Shown piece after piece: positions 52,843-61,886 of a stretch of 64,000 nucleotides of DNA (the first letter of the stretch is position 1; the number at the start of each line of letters is the position of its first letter). The notes under the pieces were generated by a model. The model worked only from the letters and a program-made list of their open reading frames with translations. It was not told the origin of the DNA and did no database searches. Origin of the DNA: JAVJST01 sp965229715 (GTDB lineage: Bacteria > Pseudomonadota > Alphaproteobacteria > Rhodospirillales > Casp-alpha2); assembly GCA_965229715.1 (NCBI GenBank), contig CBDDJL010000002.1, positions 558,001 through 622,000 of the forward strand, in the 5' to 3' direction. A program made the position numbers and the translations under genes.

Positions 52843-53507
52843 GACCGTTTTCCCTCGTCTTGCGATTTGCTGCCGTGCGATACGATACGCATGGCAACGG
52901 CAACGACTAGTGTAGCCGCGACCAGGTAGGGCGTGAAGAGGCCCAGCAGATAGCCGTTCATCGTAGTAATGACAGCCCATATCGCCATTGCAGTAAGCAG
53001 ATACAGGGGAACGCGTCCCGAAAGCCCAAGCAGGGTCCCGAAGATGACGATTGCTGTGGGGCCGGGCGCGCTTCCCGCCAACGGCAAACCGGTCGGGTCT
53101 GCGCCGGTTTCAAGCCAGAACAATACCGGGTACGCAACGAGTCCGATGGCGGTGATGATTGCGGCGGCGCGTTTCTGAAGGTTTATGTCGGTAGTATACG
53201 TTGGATATCTCATGGCAACGGCCAACAACGCTGCCGAGAACATCAGCCAGTAGCCACCATAGATCGGCGCCATGAAATCCAGCGGTGACATCGCACCCAA
53301 TTGATAGGGTCCGCCAACGACGGCGGCGCAACCGGCAAGACAGAAAAGGGCTGTGCGCGCCCGACCCGGCGCCGTATTGCTGCGAGCGAGATAGCGCACG
53401 ATCCAGGCGCAGGCGCCAAGACCGGCCGCGACGGCAGGCCACCACGTCGCATTGAAGTGTGCGAAAGTGGCGGCAAAAACGTCGATGGAGTAAGGCAATT
53501 CCGTCAT
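52839..53507 (-). CDS. DUF6064 family membrane protein
   Basis: A 222-residue integral membrane protein with about six hydrophobic segments, matching DUF6064. The start MTELPYSIDVFAATFAHFNA and PIYGGYWLMFSAALLAVAMR are typical. A short charged tail (HGSKSQDEGKRS) ends it. The ATGA overlap with the MetE-like gene suggests joint function, for instance transport of a thiol or methylated compound. Nothing in the sequence shows the substrate. Confidence 0.75.
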   Translation of the reverse strand: MTELPYSIDVFAATFAHFNATWWPAVAAGLGACAWIVRYLARSNTAPGRARTALFCLAGCAAVVGGPYQLGAMSPLDFMAPIYGGYWLMFSAALLAVAMRYPTYTTDINLQKRAAAIITAIGLVAYPVLFWLETGADPTGLPLAGSAPGPTAIVIFGTLLGLSGRVPLYLLTAMAIWAVITTMNGYLLGLFTPYLVAATLVVAVAMRIVSHGSKSQDEGKRS

Positions 53508-53531
53508 CGTCGGTGACGCGGTTTCCAGCGT

Positions 53532-54470
53532 TCAGAGGGATTCCACATATGCCGCCATCCGCCGGGCCATCGCGGCATCGGGCAACGGCCCCGGAAGCGC
53601 GCCCATGTTTTCGTCCATGTGCGCCGGCACCGAGGTCGCCGGTATCGCACAAGTTACCGCAGGGTGGGCGAGGACGAATTTGAGGAAAAATTGCGCCCAG
53701 TTAGTAGCGTCGAACTCCTGCGCCCACTCGGGCAATGGCGTATCGCCGACATGATGGAACAGGTCTTTGCGTCGGAACGGCCGGTTGACGATGACCGCAA
53801 TCCCGCGGTCGCGTGCGAGCGGTAGCAGACGCGCCTCCGCCTCGCGGTCGAGGATGTTGTAGGTGAACTGGACGAAGTCAATGGGTTGGCTCTCCATGAT
53901 CTTCATCATTTCAGCGTGTCGGCTGCCGTGCGACGTCGTAATGCCGACGTAGCGGACGCGATCGGCTGCTTTTGCATCGAACAGAAAAGCAAGGTGCTCG
54001 CGCCAATCGACCAGATTGTGAACCTGCATCAGATCGAACCGTTCAATACCCCAAAGCGTTTCCGAGCGGGCAAGTTGTTCCGCTGTGCCGCCGCCTGCGG
54101 GGGTCCAGATCTTCGATGCGGAAACGAGTGCGCGGGGATCGTCGATCCGGGCCAGACACCAGCCGATGACGTCTTCGGCCGTGCCGTACATCGGCGACGA
54201 GTCGATCATGCCGCCGCCAGCGGCGAGAAAACGCCGCGTGATGTCGAGGCAGTTGCGGCGAAGCGTTTCGGATTCGCCGACATTGAACTCGACCCAGGTG
54301 CCCATGCCGAGCGCCGGAATGCGTTCGCCGGTCGAGGGGATCGTGCGGAATACAGCCCCGGCATCGTCGGCGCGGCCAATTGCGGGGGCAGTCAATACCG
54401 ATGCAACCCCAAGGGCTGCGGCACTGGCAAGAAATCCTCGCCTACCGACCTGTTTATCATTGCTTGCCAT
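53532..54470 (-). CDS. Tat-exported aldo/keto reductase
   Basis: About 312 residues. A twin-arginine signal peptide (GRRGFLASAAALGVASVLTA) ends near residue 35, followed by an aldo/keto reductase barrel with a full tetrad: Asp in MIDSSPMYG, Tyr in the same motif, Lys in VSASKIW and His in LMQVHNL. AKRs normally use cytoplasmic NADPH, so an exported member needs a bound cofactor or another role. ATG at 54470 is chosen over GTG at 54476. It stands alone between the DUF6064 pair and the rhodanese. Confidence 0.83.
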   Translation of the reverse strand: MASNDKQVGRRGFLASAAALGVASVLTAPAIGRADDAGAVFRTIPSTGERIPALGMGTWVEFNVGESETLRRNCLDITRRFLAAGGGMIDSSPMYGTAEDVIGWCLARIDDPRALVSASKIWTPAGGGTAEQLARSETLWGIERFDLMQVHNLVDWREHLAFLFDAKAADRVRYVGITTSHGSRHAEMMKIMESQPIDFVQFTYNILDREAEARLLPLARDRGIAVIVNRPFRRKDLFHHVGDTPLPEWAQEFDATNWAQFFLKFVLAHPAVTCAIPATSVPAHMDENMGALPGPLPDAAMARRMAAYVESL

Positions 54471-54517
54471 CGTCACACCGAATTGGTGATGCGCGGCCGA
54501 GATTCAAGTCCGCGACA

Positions 54518-54952
54518 CTACGCGTTGCGCCACGGCAGGCCGTGCTTCTTCCAGCCGCCGACACTGCCGCGGCAGCCGGTTTCGTCCTTGTCGCCCTCGA
54601 ATCCTTCGAGAACGTTGTAGCACGCGGTGTAGCCCTCAGCGGTCAAGGCGGCTGCGGCCGACTGGCTGCGTTGCCCAGAGCGGCAAAGGAACAGGATCGG
54701 CGCGTCGGTCTCAGGGACAATTGTCTTTATGGCATCGACGAAGCCGGGATTGACTGCCATGTCGGGGAAACTCAGCCATTCCTCGAACACGGTTGCCTTG
54801 CCGATGCTATCAAGGATCGGCACGCCGACGAAGGTCCACTCCGCTTCGGTACGGCAGTCGACCAGTACGGCGCGCGGTTCCTTCTCGAGCATGTCCCAGG
54901 CCTGGGCCGGGGTTCGGTCGCCTGCGTAAGGGTGGTCATTCATGACCGACAT
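54518..54952 (-). CDS. Rhodanese domain protein
   Basis: A 144-residue single rhodanese domain protein that in the family carries persulfide sulfur on an active-site cysteine. The active-site loop is FLCRSGQRSQ, and the earlier VLVDCRTEAEWTFVGVP block is the usual N-terminal substrate part. The start may be ATG at 54952 or 54943. The C-terminus DETGCRGSVGGWKKHGLPW is typical of a subgroup often encoded singly. Sulfur acceptor is unknown. Confidence 0.85.
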   Translation of the reverse strand: MSVMNDHPYAGDRTPAQAWDMLEKEPRAVLVDCRTEAEWTFVGVPILDSIGKATVFEEWLSFPDMAVNPGFVDAIKTIVPETDAPILFLCRSGQRSQSAAAALTAEGYTACYNVLEGFEGDKDETGCRGSVGGWKKHGLPWRNA

Positions 54953-55010
54953 TCTAGGCCCGCCGGCTCGGCGTGCAAGCAGTCTGGAACGCCGAGCGCA
55001 GCGAGCCGAT

Positions 55011-55679
55011 TCAGGCGACCAGGCCACCCTCCCAGCCGAACGGCGGCAAGTAAAACCCGACGGCGATCATCGGGTGATCGTTCGCTCGGATGGTATGGGT
55101 TTCATAGGAACGGTTGAAGAACGTCGCACCCGGCGCAAGGCGGGACCAGCCGCGGCCGTCGTGTGACCAGTCCGCGTCGCCGGCGATGACGTAATAGAGT
55201 TCCTCGATGCGGTGGGCGTGCAACGGGTAGGTGACGCCCGATTCGATGACCATCAGCAGGGCGATGTAGCGGTCCTCGGCCGTGAACAGCGCGTCCTGCT
55301 CGCCGACCAGCAGCGTACCCCAGATTTTTTCCGCGAAATGCCTGTGCTCGGGTTCAGGATAGAACTGCTCTGAGCGGAACCACGAGCAGAGCGGCAACAA
55401 CTCCCGAACAGCCGCGAACACGGTTTCGTCGATGGCGGGACCGCCCTGCGAGAAGGCAACGCGGAGGTCTTCGGCAGGTGGAACGCCGACGGGCAGCGGT
55501 AGATTCGCCGAGAGCGGCGCGGCTCTCATTTCTGCAACGAGCCCGCGGGCGAAATCCTCGGCGCCGGGCTCCCGAATGGTTGCTGCCGCCAGCCCGTCGG
55601 CGAAGCTCTCGATCAGGTATCTGGCGGTTTTCCAAGCCTGTACGGCCGGCCCGCCAGCGGCGGCATCGTGATCGCTCAT
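55011..55679 (-). CDS. DMSP-lyase-like cupin protein (DddL-type)
   Basis: A 222-residue protein with a C-terminal cupin resembling the dimethylsulfoniopropionate lyase family, which cleaves DMSP to dimethyl sulfide and acrylate. Metal ligands would be His154 and His156 (YPLHAHRIEE), Glu160 and His195 (YETHTIRAND), with Tyr163 nearby as a possible base. The N-terminal 100 residues are helical as in the family. The likely start is ATG at 55679. It may instead be a related cupin of other use. Support from neighbours is slight, though the quaternary-amine-type genes of the window suit a marine habitat. Confidence 0.6.
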   Translation of the reverse strand: MSDHDAAAGGPAVQAWKTARYLIESFADGLAAATIREPGAEDFARGLVAEMRAAPLSANLPLPVGVPPAEDLRVAFSQGGPAIDETVFAAVRELLPLCSWFRSEQFYPEPEHRHFAEKIWGTLLVGEQDALFTAEDRYIALLMVIESGVTYPLHAHRIEELYYVIAGDADWSHDGRGWSRLAPGATFFNRSYETHTIRANDHPMIAVGFYLPPFGWEGGLVA

Positions 55680-55858
55680 GGTCAGCATACTAGTGACGAA
55701 GAACGGTGATGCATAGCCGTAAACCCGTTGAAAACGCATGAAAAATTAGTTAACACATAAAAAATTTGTATAAAATAAATAAAAAACTTGATTTAAGTGT
55801 AAAAATGCTTAGGTAAGCGGTCATCCTGCGGGCCTGACGGTCCAACCCACCAAACTGA

Positions 55859-56725
55859 ATGAAGACCCTCGCCATGACCCTCGATATTGCACGCCCTCTC
55901 GAAGACACAAGCCCGAACGTCTACTTCCCGATCGAACCGCAGGACCAACCTCTGCCGGGCTCGCTCAGTCAGGAAACCGTGGTGTCCGTGAAACACTGGA
56001 CGGACCGGCTGTTCTCGTTTCGTATTTCGCGCCCGGCATCGTTCCGCTTCCGCTCGGGCGAGTTCGTCATGCTCGGCCTGTTCAACGAGACGAAACCGCT
56101 GCTTCGTGCCTATTCGATCGCCAGCCCGGCTTGGGACGACGAGCTCGAGTTTTTTTCGATCAAGGTGCCGGACGGGCCGCTGACCTCGCGTCTTCAACAC
56201 GTGAACGTTGGCGACAAGGTTTTGCTCGGCCGCAAGCCCACAGGCACGTTGACGCTCGATGCGCTGACGCCGGCCAAGACGCTCTACATGTTTTCGACCG
56301 GCACCGGCATCGCGCCGTTCGTCAGTCTGATCCGCGATCCCGAAACGTACGAAAAGTTCGAGAATGTGGTGCTGACGCATACCTGCCGCACGGTAGCGGA
56401 GCTTCAGTACGGTTACGACATCGTTGCCGCCCTTCAGGAAGACCCGCTGATCGGCGAGTTCGTCGATGGCCGGCTGATCCACGACACAAGCGTGACGCAG
56501 GAGGACTATCACCGGGTCGGTCGTATCACGACGCGGATTGAAAACGGCCAGTTGTTTCGCGAAATCGACAAGGCGCCGCTCGAACCCGCAACCGACCGGG
56601 TGATGATCTGCGGCTCCATGGCGATGCTCAAGGATACGGCGGCGCTCGTCGAGGCGCGCGGTTTCGTCGAGGGATCCAACGCGGCACCGGCCGACTACGT
56701 CGTCGAGAAGGCCTTTGCCGGCTAG
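55859..56725 (+). CDS. fpr: Ferredoxin-NADP reductase
   Basis: A 288-residue flavoprotein that exchanges electrons between NADPH and ferredoxin or flavodoxin. The FAD motif is RAYSIASPAWDDELEFFSIK, the NADP site is STGTGIAPFVSLIRDPETY and CGSMAMLKDT, and the C-terminus ends DYVVEKAFAG, typical of alphaproteobacterial Fpr. ATG at 55859 has a weak site; another ATG is at 55874. It stands upstream of the large flavoprotein, with a repeat element between, and the two may share ferredoxin as partner. Confidence 0.9.
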   Translation: MKTLAMTLDIARPLEDTSPNVYFPIEPQDQPLPGSLSQETVVSVKHWTDRLFSFRISRPASFRFRSGEFVMLGLFNETKPLLRAYSIASPAWDDELEFFSIKVPDGPLTSRLQHVNVGDKVLLGRKPTGTLTLDALTPAKTLYMFSTGTGIAPFVSLIRDPETYEKFENVVLTHTCRTVAELQYGYDIVAALQEDPLIGEFVDGRLIHDTSVTQEDYHRVGRITTRIENGQLFREIDKAPLEPATDRVMICGSMAMLKDTAALVEARGFVEGSNAAPADYVVEKAFAG

Positions 56726-56737
56726 GGCACCATCGGA

Positions 56738-56870
56738 TCGGCGGGGGCAACCCCCATACTTCGTCGCGCTCAGCATGAGGGACTTGGGCAATAATCCTCA
56801 CCCTGAACTTGACGACCTGCCTTCGCCGTAACGAAGCTTCGGCTTCGCGCAGGCAGGAGGATGAGGGGGT
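56738..56870. repeat. Composite palindromic intergenic repeat (REP-like)
   Basis: This gap holds several nested inverted repeats: GGGGG-CAA-CCCCC at 56743-56755, TCAGCATGAGG against CCTCACCCTGA, CCTGCC (56816-56821) against GGCAGG (56852-56857), and an inner CGAAGCTTCG palindrome at 56832-56841. I recall sequences of this kind, reading CCCTCATGCTGAGC, as repeated intergenic elements in many Alphaproteobacteria. A mobile repeat is likely; it may also act as a transcription barrier between fpr and the next gene. Confidence 0.6.
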
Positions 56871-56954
56871 CTCCTTGGCACCTTTTGCTTTATTCCGCAC
56901 TGTGCGCGCCTGTATTCTCCCGCCGACCTTGAGGCAGCAATCCCCTGGAAGTGC

Positions 56955-59900
56955 ATGACGACGGAAACTCCCCGCCTGGACCTCGCCTTCGATCTGACGT
57001 TCGAGGATCTCTACAGCCGTGACGGTCTCGTCCGGCTCGACGACAAATTTCTCGCTCATCTGGCCACGGCTGACGAGACCCTGAAGAATGCGTTGGTCGC
57101 AGCGCGCGGTGCCGTCGATGCGATCGAAAGCCAGGATGAGGCGGAACTCCTGCTGCGGCTTGCGCCGCACGTCGACGACTTCGTTGCCGCGTTGTTCGGC
57201 ATCAAGGCCGAAGTACAGGCCCGCGCTGCGGAACATCACGCGCTGGCCCCGACGTTTGCCTGCCGGCGCCTATTCGTGCAACGCACAGCGCTGAAGAAAA
57301 TCAAGCCCGATGCTGCCGCCGACATCGACGGCGATGCCGCCACCGCGGTCCTAGAGGCTGCGCTCGGCGCGCCCGTCAGCGAGGCGCTCTACGTCGAGAA
57401 GGTCATGGCCTGGATGGATGACGCCGAGGTCCATGCCGACGCCCTGGACGCGGCGGCAACCTATGCGGCGTGGCGCACCCATGGGGCGGGCAAGACGCTT
57501 GGACCCAGCGTGCTGTTCAAGGAGCCGGAGAAGCTCGACTTCTACGATCTTGTGCCGCATCTCGAGACCGCGAAGGTCGCCGAGGCGGACGTCCGGGTTA
57601 TGGCGGACGAACACATTCGGCGGCGGCCCGGGTTCAAGCTGACGGACGAGGGCGCCGATCTTGCGGGCGCGCTATCGGAGGCGCACTACTGCATCTTCTG
57701 CCACAATCAGGGCAAGGACTCGTGCTCCAAGGGCCTCAAGGACAAGAAGACCGGTGAATTTCGCCGGACGGTGTTCGGGGTCAACCTGACGGGGTGCCCG
57801 CTTGAGGAAAAGATTTCCGAGATGCACCTCGCGAAGACCGAGGGGCACATCGTCGGCGCACTCGGCATCGCGGTCGTCGACAATCCGATGATTGCCGGCA
57901 CCGGACACCGCATCTGCAACGACTGCATGAAGGCCTGCGTCTATCAGAAGCAGGACCCGGTCGATATTCCGAAGGCCGAAACTCGCATCCTCAAGGACGT
58001 TCTGGATCTACCGTGGGGCTTCGAGATCTATAGCCTGCTGACACGCTGGAACCCGCTCAATCTCGAGCGGCCGTATCCGAAGGCGGAAACAGACTACAAG
58101 GTGCTTGTCGTCGGCCTCGGTCCGGCCGGATTTACCCTCGCACATCACCTCTTGAACGATGGTCACATGGTTGCGGCCATCGACGGCGCGAAGATCGAAC
58201 CGCTCGATGCCAATCTTTCGGGCGTGAAACCGGACGGTACGCGCAAGCGCTTCAAGCCGGTTCATCGTATTGACGATATCCGCGACGAGCTCGACGACCG
58301 GGTCATGGCCGGTTTCGGCGGCGTGGCTGAATACGGCATTACGGTCCGTTGGGATAAGAACTTCCTCAAGATCATCCGGCTGTTGCTCGAGCGCCGGGCC
58401 GCGTTCTCGATGTTCGGCGGCACGCGTTTCGGCGGCGCCATTGCCGAGGACTCGGCTTATGCCATGGGCTTCGACCACATCGCGCTCTGTGCTGGCGCCG
58501 GCAAGCCGACCGTCCTTAACATCCCGAACGGCCTTGCTCCCGGCGTCCGGCAGGCATCCGATTTCCTGATGGCGCTGCAGCTGACCGGCGCGGCCAAGCC
58601 CGACAACATCGCCAATCTGCAGGTCCGGCTCCCCGTGGTCGTCGTTGGCGGCGGACTGACGGCGGTCGACACGGCGACCGAATCGCTCGCCTACTATGTG
58701 GTGCAGGTCGAGAAGTTCCTGAAACGTTACGAGATTCTTTGTGACGAATTGGGCGAAGACGGCGCGCGGGCGGGATGGACGGTCGAAGAAGCCAACATCG
58801 CCGATGAGTTCCTGGCCCATGCCCAGGCGATTCGGGACGAACGCGCTGACGCTGAAACCGAGGGTCGCGAACCACGTATTCTGGAACTGCTAAACGGTTG
58901 GGGCGGAGTCACATTGGCCTACCGGCGTCGCATGATCGATGCACCGAGCTATACGCTCAATCACGAGGAAGTCGCCAAGGCGATGGAAGAAGGCGTCCGC
59001 TTCGCCGAATTACTCTCGCCGACCGGCATCGACGTCGACGGTGATGGCCGCACCGAGGCCATTCATTTCGAACGCCAGTCACTCGATGACGATGGCCGGC
59101 TGGCCGGAACCGGCGAGGACGTTCGTTTGCCGGCGCGGACCGTGCTGGTCGCGGCCGGCACACAGCCCAACACCGTCCTTGCGCGCGAGCGCGGCGGCCT
59201 CCACCGGATCGACGGCAAGTATTTTTCCGCCATCGACGAAGATGGTCATCATGTTTCGCCGGAACCGCTCACCAAGCCCGAAACGCCTCAGGTGCTGATG
59301 GCGTTGAAGGACGACGGTTGCGATGTCAGCTTCTTCGGCGATCTGCATCCGAGCTTCAAGGGCAACGTCGTCGGCGCCATGGGCAGCGCCAAGCAGGGCT
59401 ATCCCGTGATCTCGCGGACGTTGGCGCGGCGCATGCCGACACCGGGCGGCGTCGAGCAACTTCGCGAGCACCTCGACCACAGCCTGCGGCCGACGGTCCA
59501 CAAGGTCGTTCGTCTTACGCCGACGATCGTCGAGGTCATCGTTCACGCGCCGCGCGCGGCGCGCTCGTTCCAGCCGGGCCAGTTCTACCGGCTGCAAAAC
59601 TTCGAGGCGTTGGCGCCGCGCGTCGACGGCACGACCCTGGCCATGGAGGGCCTCGCCATGACGGGCGCCTGGGTCGATCGCGAAAAGGGTCTGGTCTCCG
59701 TTATCGCGCTCGAAATGGGCGGTTCATCCGACCTCTGCCAGCATCTTCAGCCGGGCGAACCGGTGGTTCTTATGGGGCCGACCGGATCGCCGACCGAAAT
59801 CGTACCGAACGAGACGGTTGTTCTCGTCGGCGGCGGTCTCGGCAATGCGGTGCTGTTTTCCATCGGTCAGGCATTCCGCGGCCGCGGCGCACGTGTGCTG

Positions 59901-60467
59901 TATTTCGCTGGTTACAAGAACCCGCAGGACCGTTACCACGAGGCGAACATCGAGGCAGCTGCCGACATGGTCATCTGGTGCTGCGATGTGGATCCCGGCT
60001 TCCAGCCAGGTCGTCCGCAGGATCGCGCCTTCATCGGCAATATCGTCGAGGCCATGCAGGCCTATGCCGACGGCGAACTCGGTCCGGTCGGCATCCGGCT
60101 CGACGAGGCCGACCGCATTGTCGCCATTGGCTCGGACGGCATGATGAATGCGGTCAAGCAGGCGCGGCACGAGAGATTGAAGACCTATTTCCGCGCCGAT
60201 CACGCGGCCATCGGCTCCATCAACTCGCCGATGCAATGCATGATGAAGGAAATCTGCGCCCAGTGCCTGCAGCGCCACATCGATCCCGAAACCGGGCAGG
60301 AGACAGTGGTTTATTCGTGTTTCAACCAGGATCAACCGCTCGACCACGTCGATTTTGGCTGCCTGAAGGACCGGTTGCGGCAGAACGGCGTACAGGAAAA
60401 GTTGACGGCCAAGTGGATTGCCCGGTGCCTGAGCCGCTTGCAACCGCCCGCCGACTACAGCATCTAA
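56955..60467 (+). CDS. NfnAB-like fused iron-sulfur flavoprotein oxidoreductase
   Basis: A 1170-residue protein. Residues 1-230 are a helical extension I do not recognise. Cysteines C246, C249, C257, C281, C321, C324 and C328 suit iron-sulfur clusters. A GltD-like FAD/NAD(P) part follows, with VLVVGLGPAGFTLAHHLL near 385 and VVVVGGGLTAVDTATE near 570. From about 850 comes a PyrK/NfnA-like reductase: SFQPGQFYRLQNF, VVLVGGGLGNAVLF and a C-terminal CMMKEICAQCLQRH-type [2Fe-2S] site closed by SCFNQDQ and FGCL. The order recalls NfnB and NfnA joined. A role in ferredoxin-NAD(P)H exchange is inferred; bifurcation is unproved. Confidence 0.75.
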   Translation: MTTETPRLDLAFDLTFEDLYSRDGLVRLDDKFLAHLATADETLKNALVAARGAVDAIESQDEAELLLRLAPHVDDFVAALFGIKAEVQARAAEHHALAPTFACRRLFVQRTALKKIKPDAAADIDGDAATAVLEAALGAPVSEALYVEKVMAWMDDAEVHADALDAAATYAAWRTHGAGKTLGPSVLFKEPEKLDFYDLVPHLETAKVAEADVRVMADEHIRRRPGFKLTDEGADLAGALSEAHYCIFCHNQGKDSCSKGLKDKKTGEFRRTVFGVNLTGCPLEEKISEMHLAKTEGHIVGALGIAVVDNPMIAGTGHRICNDCMKACVYQKQDPVDIPKAETRILKDVLDLPWGFEIYSLLTRWNPLNLERPYPKAETDYKVLVVGLGPAGFTLAHHLLNDGHMVAAIDGAKIEPLDANLSGVKPDGTRKRFKPVHRIDDIRDELDDRVMAGFGGVAEYGITVRWDKNFLKIIRLLLERRAAFSMFGGTRFGGAIAEDSAYAMGFDHIALCAGAGKPTVLNIPNGLAPGVRQASDFLMALQLTGAAKPDNIANLQVRLPVVVVGGGLTAVDTATESLAYYVVQVEKFLKRYEILCDELGEDGARAGWTVEEANIADEFLAHAQAIRDERADAETEGREPRILELLNGWGGVTLAYRRRMIDAPSYTLNHEEVAKAMEEGVRFAELLSPTGIDVDGDGRTEAIHFERQSLDDDGRLAGTGEDVRLPARTVLVAAGTQPNTVLARERGGLHRIDGKYFSAIDEDGHHVSPEPLTKPETPQVLMALKDDGCDVSFFGDLHPSFKGNVVGAMGSAKQGYPVISRTLARRMPTPGGVEQLREHLDHSLRPTVHKVVRLTPTIVEVIVHAPRAARSFQPGQFYRLQNFEALAPRVDGTTLAMEGLAMTGAWVDREKGLVSVIALEMGGSSDLCQHLQPGEPVVLMGPTGSPTEIVPNETVVLVGGGLGNAVLFSIGQAFRGRGARVLYFAGYKNPQDRYHEANIEAAADMVIWCCDVDPGFQPGRPQDRAFIGNIVEAMQAYADGELGPVGIRLDEADRIVAIGSDGMMNAVKQARHERLKTYFRADHAAIGSINSPMQCMMKEICAQCLQRHIDPETGQETVVYSCFNQDQPLDHVDFGCLKDRLRQNGVQEKLTAKWIARCLSRLQPPADYSI

Positions 60468-60472
60468 TACTC

Positions 60473-61816
60473 ATGGCTGACGCTGATTCCCGCCTTGACC
60501 TGCTCGATGACCTGCTGGCCCGCGCTCTGCGCGCGGGCGCCGATGCCGCCGATGCGATCTATGTCGAGGGCACATCCGTGTCCATCGCCGTCCGTCTCGG
60601 CGAGACGGAGCATCTTGAGCGGTCGGAAGGCGCCGATCTCGGCCTTCGCGTTTTCAAGGGCAAGCGCCAAGCAGTCGTATCAAGCTCCGACGTGACGCCA
60701 GGCGCCCTCGACGAGCTTGTCGAGCGGGCCGTCGCCATGGCCGGTACCGTGCCGGAGGACCCCTACTGCGGTATCGCCGACCCCGATCAGCTCAGCCGCG
60801 AATATCCCGACATCGACGCTGAGGACCCGACCGAGCCGGAGGCCGAGACGCTGGAAGCACGGGCTCTGGAGGCCGAGGACGCGGCGCGGGCCGTCGCGGG
60901 CGTGACGAATTCTGAAGGCGCCGGGGCGAGCTTCGGCCGGACGCGGGTCACGCTTGGCGCTTCCAACGGGTTTCGCGGTGAACGCGCCGGGACGCGGTCT
61001 TCGATCAGCGCCAGCGTGCTGGCCGGCGAGGGTACGGCGATGGAACGCGATTACGACTTTTCGAGCGCGGTATTTTCCGAGGATCTCGATGATCCGGCGG
61101 CCATCGGCCGCAATGCGGGCGAGAAGGCCGTCGCCCGCCTCGGGCCACAGAAGCCGCCGTCGGCGACCGTGCCGGTCGTCTTCGATCCGCGCGTATCCGG
61201 CAGTCTGCTGGGCCACCTTTCGAGTGCGATCAACGGTAACGCTATCGCACGTGGCTCCAGCTTCCTTAAGGACATGTTGGGCGAGCAGATTTTTCCGAAG
61301 GCCGTCACCATCGTCGACGATCCGCACCGCGACCGCGGCCTGCGCTCGAAGCCATTCGACGCCGAAGGTTTGACCACGGCACGGTGCGACATCGTTGCCA
61401 ACGGCGAACTGACGACCTGGATTCTGGATCTGCATTCGGCCCGAGAGCTGGGCCTTGCCCCGACCGGGCACGCGTCGCGTGGAACGGGCGGTCCGCCATC
61501 GCCGTCGGTCACGAATTTCTACATGGCGCCCGGCAGCATCAGCCGAGCCGATCTGATCGCCGGAATCGATCGTGGCCTGCTGGTGACCGAAATGATCGGC
61601 ATGGGTGTCAACGGCGTAACCGGCGACTACAGCCGGGGTGCCTCGGGGTTCTGGATCGAGAACGGTGAGATCGCCTATCCGGTCAGCGAGATTACCATCG
61701 CCGGCAACCTGAAGGAGATGTTTGCCCATGTCACCGCTGCCGAAGATCTCGTTTTCCGCTATGGCACGAACGCGCCGACGCTCCGCGTCGACGGTATGAC
61801 GGTGGCCGGCAAGTAA
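60473..61816 (+). CDS. pmbA: TldE/PmbA protein
   Basis: A 447-residue TldE (PmbA) protein, the non-zinc partner of TldD in the TldD-TldE protease. Typical blocks are LGLRVFKGKRQAVVSSSD, PVVFDPRVSGSLLGHLSSAI, FPKAVTIVDDPHRDRGLRS and GLLVTEMIGMGVNGVTGDYS. Start is six bases after the previous stop, so it may be expressed with the large flavoprotein. It lies 39 kb from tldD. It is followed 70 bases later by the lipid exporter gene. Confidence 0.93.
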   Translation: MADADSRLDLLDDLLARALRAGADAADAIYVEGTSVSIAVRLGETEHLERSEGADLGLRVFKGKRQAVVSSSDVTPGALDELVERAVAMAGTVPEDPYCGIADPDQLSREYPDIDAEDPTEPEAETLEARALEAEDAARAVAGVTNSEGAGASFGRTRVTLGASNGFRGERAGTRSSISASVLAGEGTAMERDYDFSSAVFSEDLDDPAAIGRNAGEKAVARLGPQKPPSATVPVVFDPRVSGSLLGHLSSAINGNAIARGSSFLKDMLGEQIFPKAVTIVDDPHRDRGLRSKPFDAEGLTTARCDIVANGELTTWILDLHSARELGLAPTGHASRGTGGPPSPSVTNFYMAPGSISRADLIAGIDRGLLVTEMIGMGVNGVTGDYSRGASGFWIENGEIAYPVSEITIAGNLKEMFAHVTAAEDLVFRYGTNAPTLRVDGMTVAGK

Positions 61817-61886
61817 ACCGGACCGCTTTCGTTTCAACCGCCCCCCGTGATATGGTGTCAGCCCATCGAGTCGGGGATATAAGCCC

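Noticed and set aside
59318..60472. Long in-frame extension upstream of tldE
   Set aside because: The residues overlap the large flavoprotein in another frame and are Arg-rich nonsense; homology to TldE begins only at the ATG at 60473.
60680..61837. Minus-strand open frame of 385 codons over tldE
   Set aside because: Antisense to pmbA/tldE with Arg/Gly/Ala-rich, shadow-type composition.
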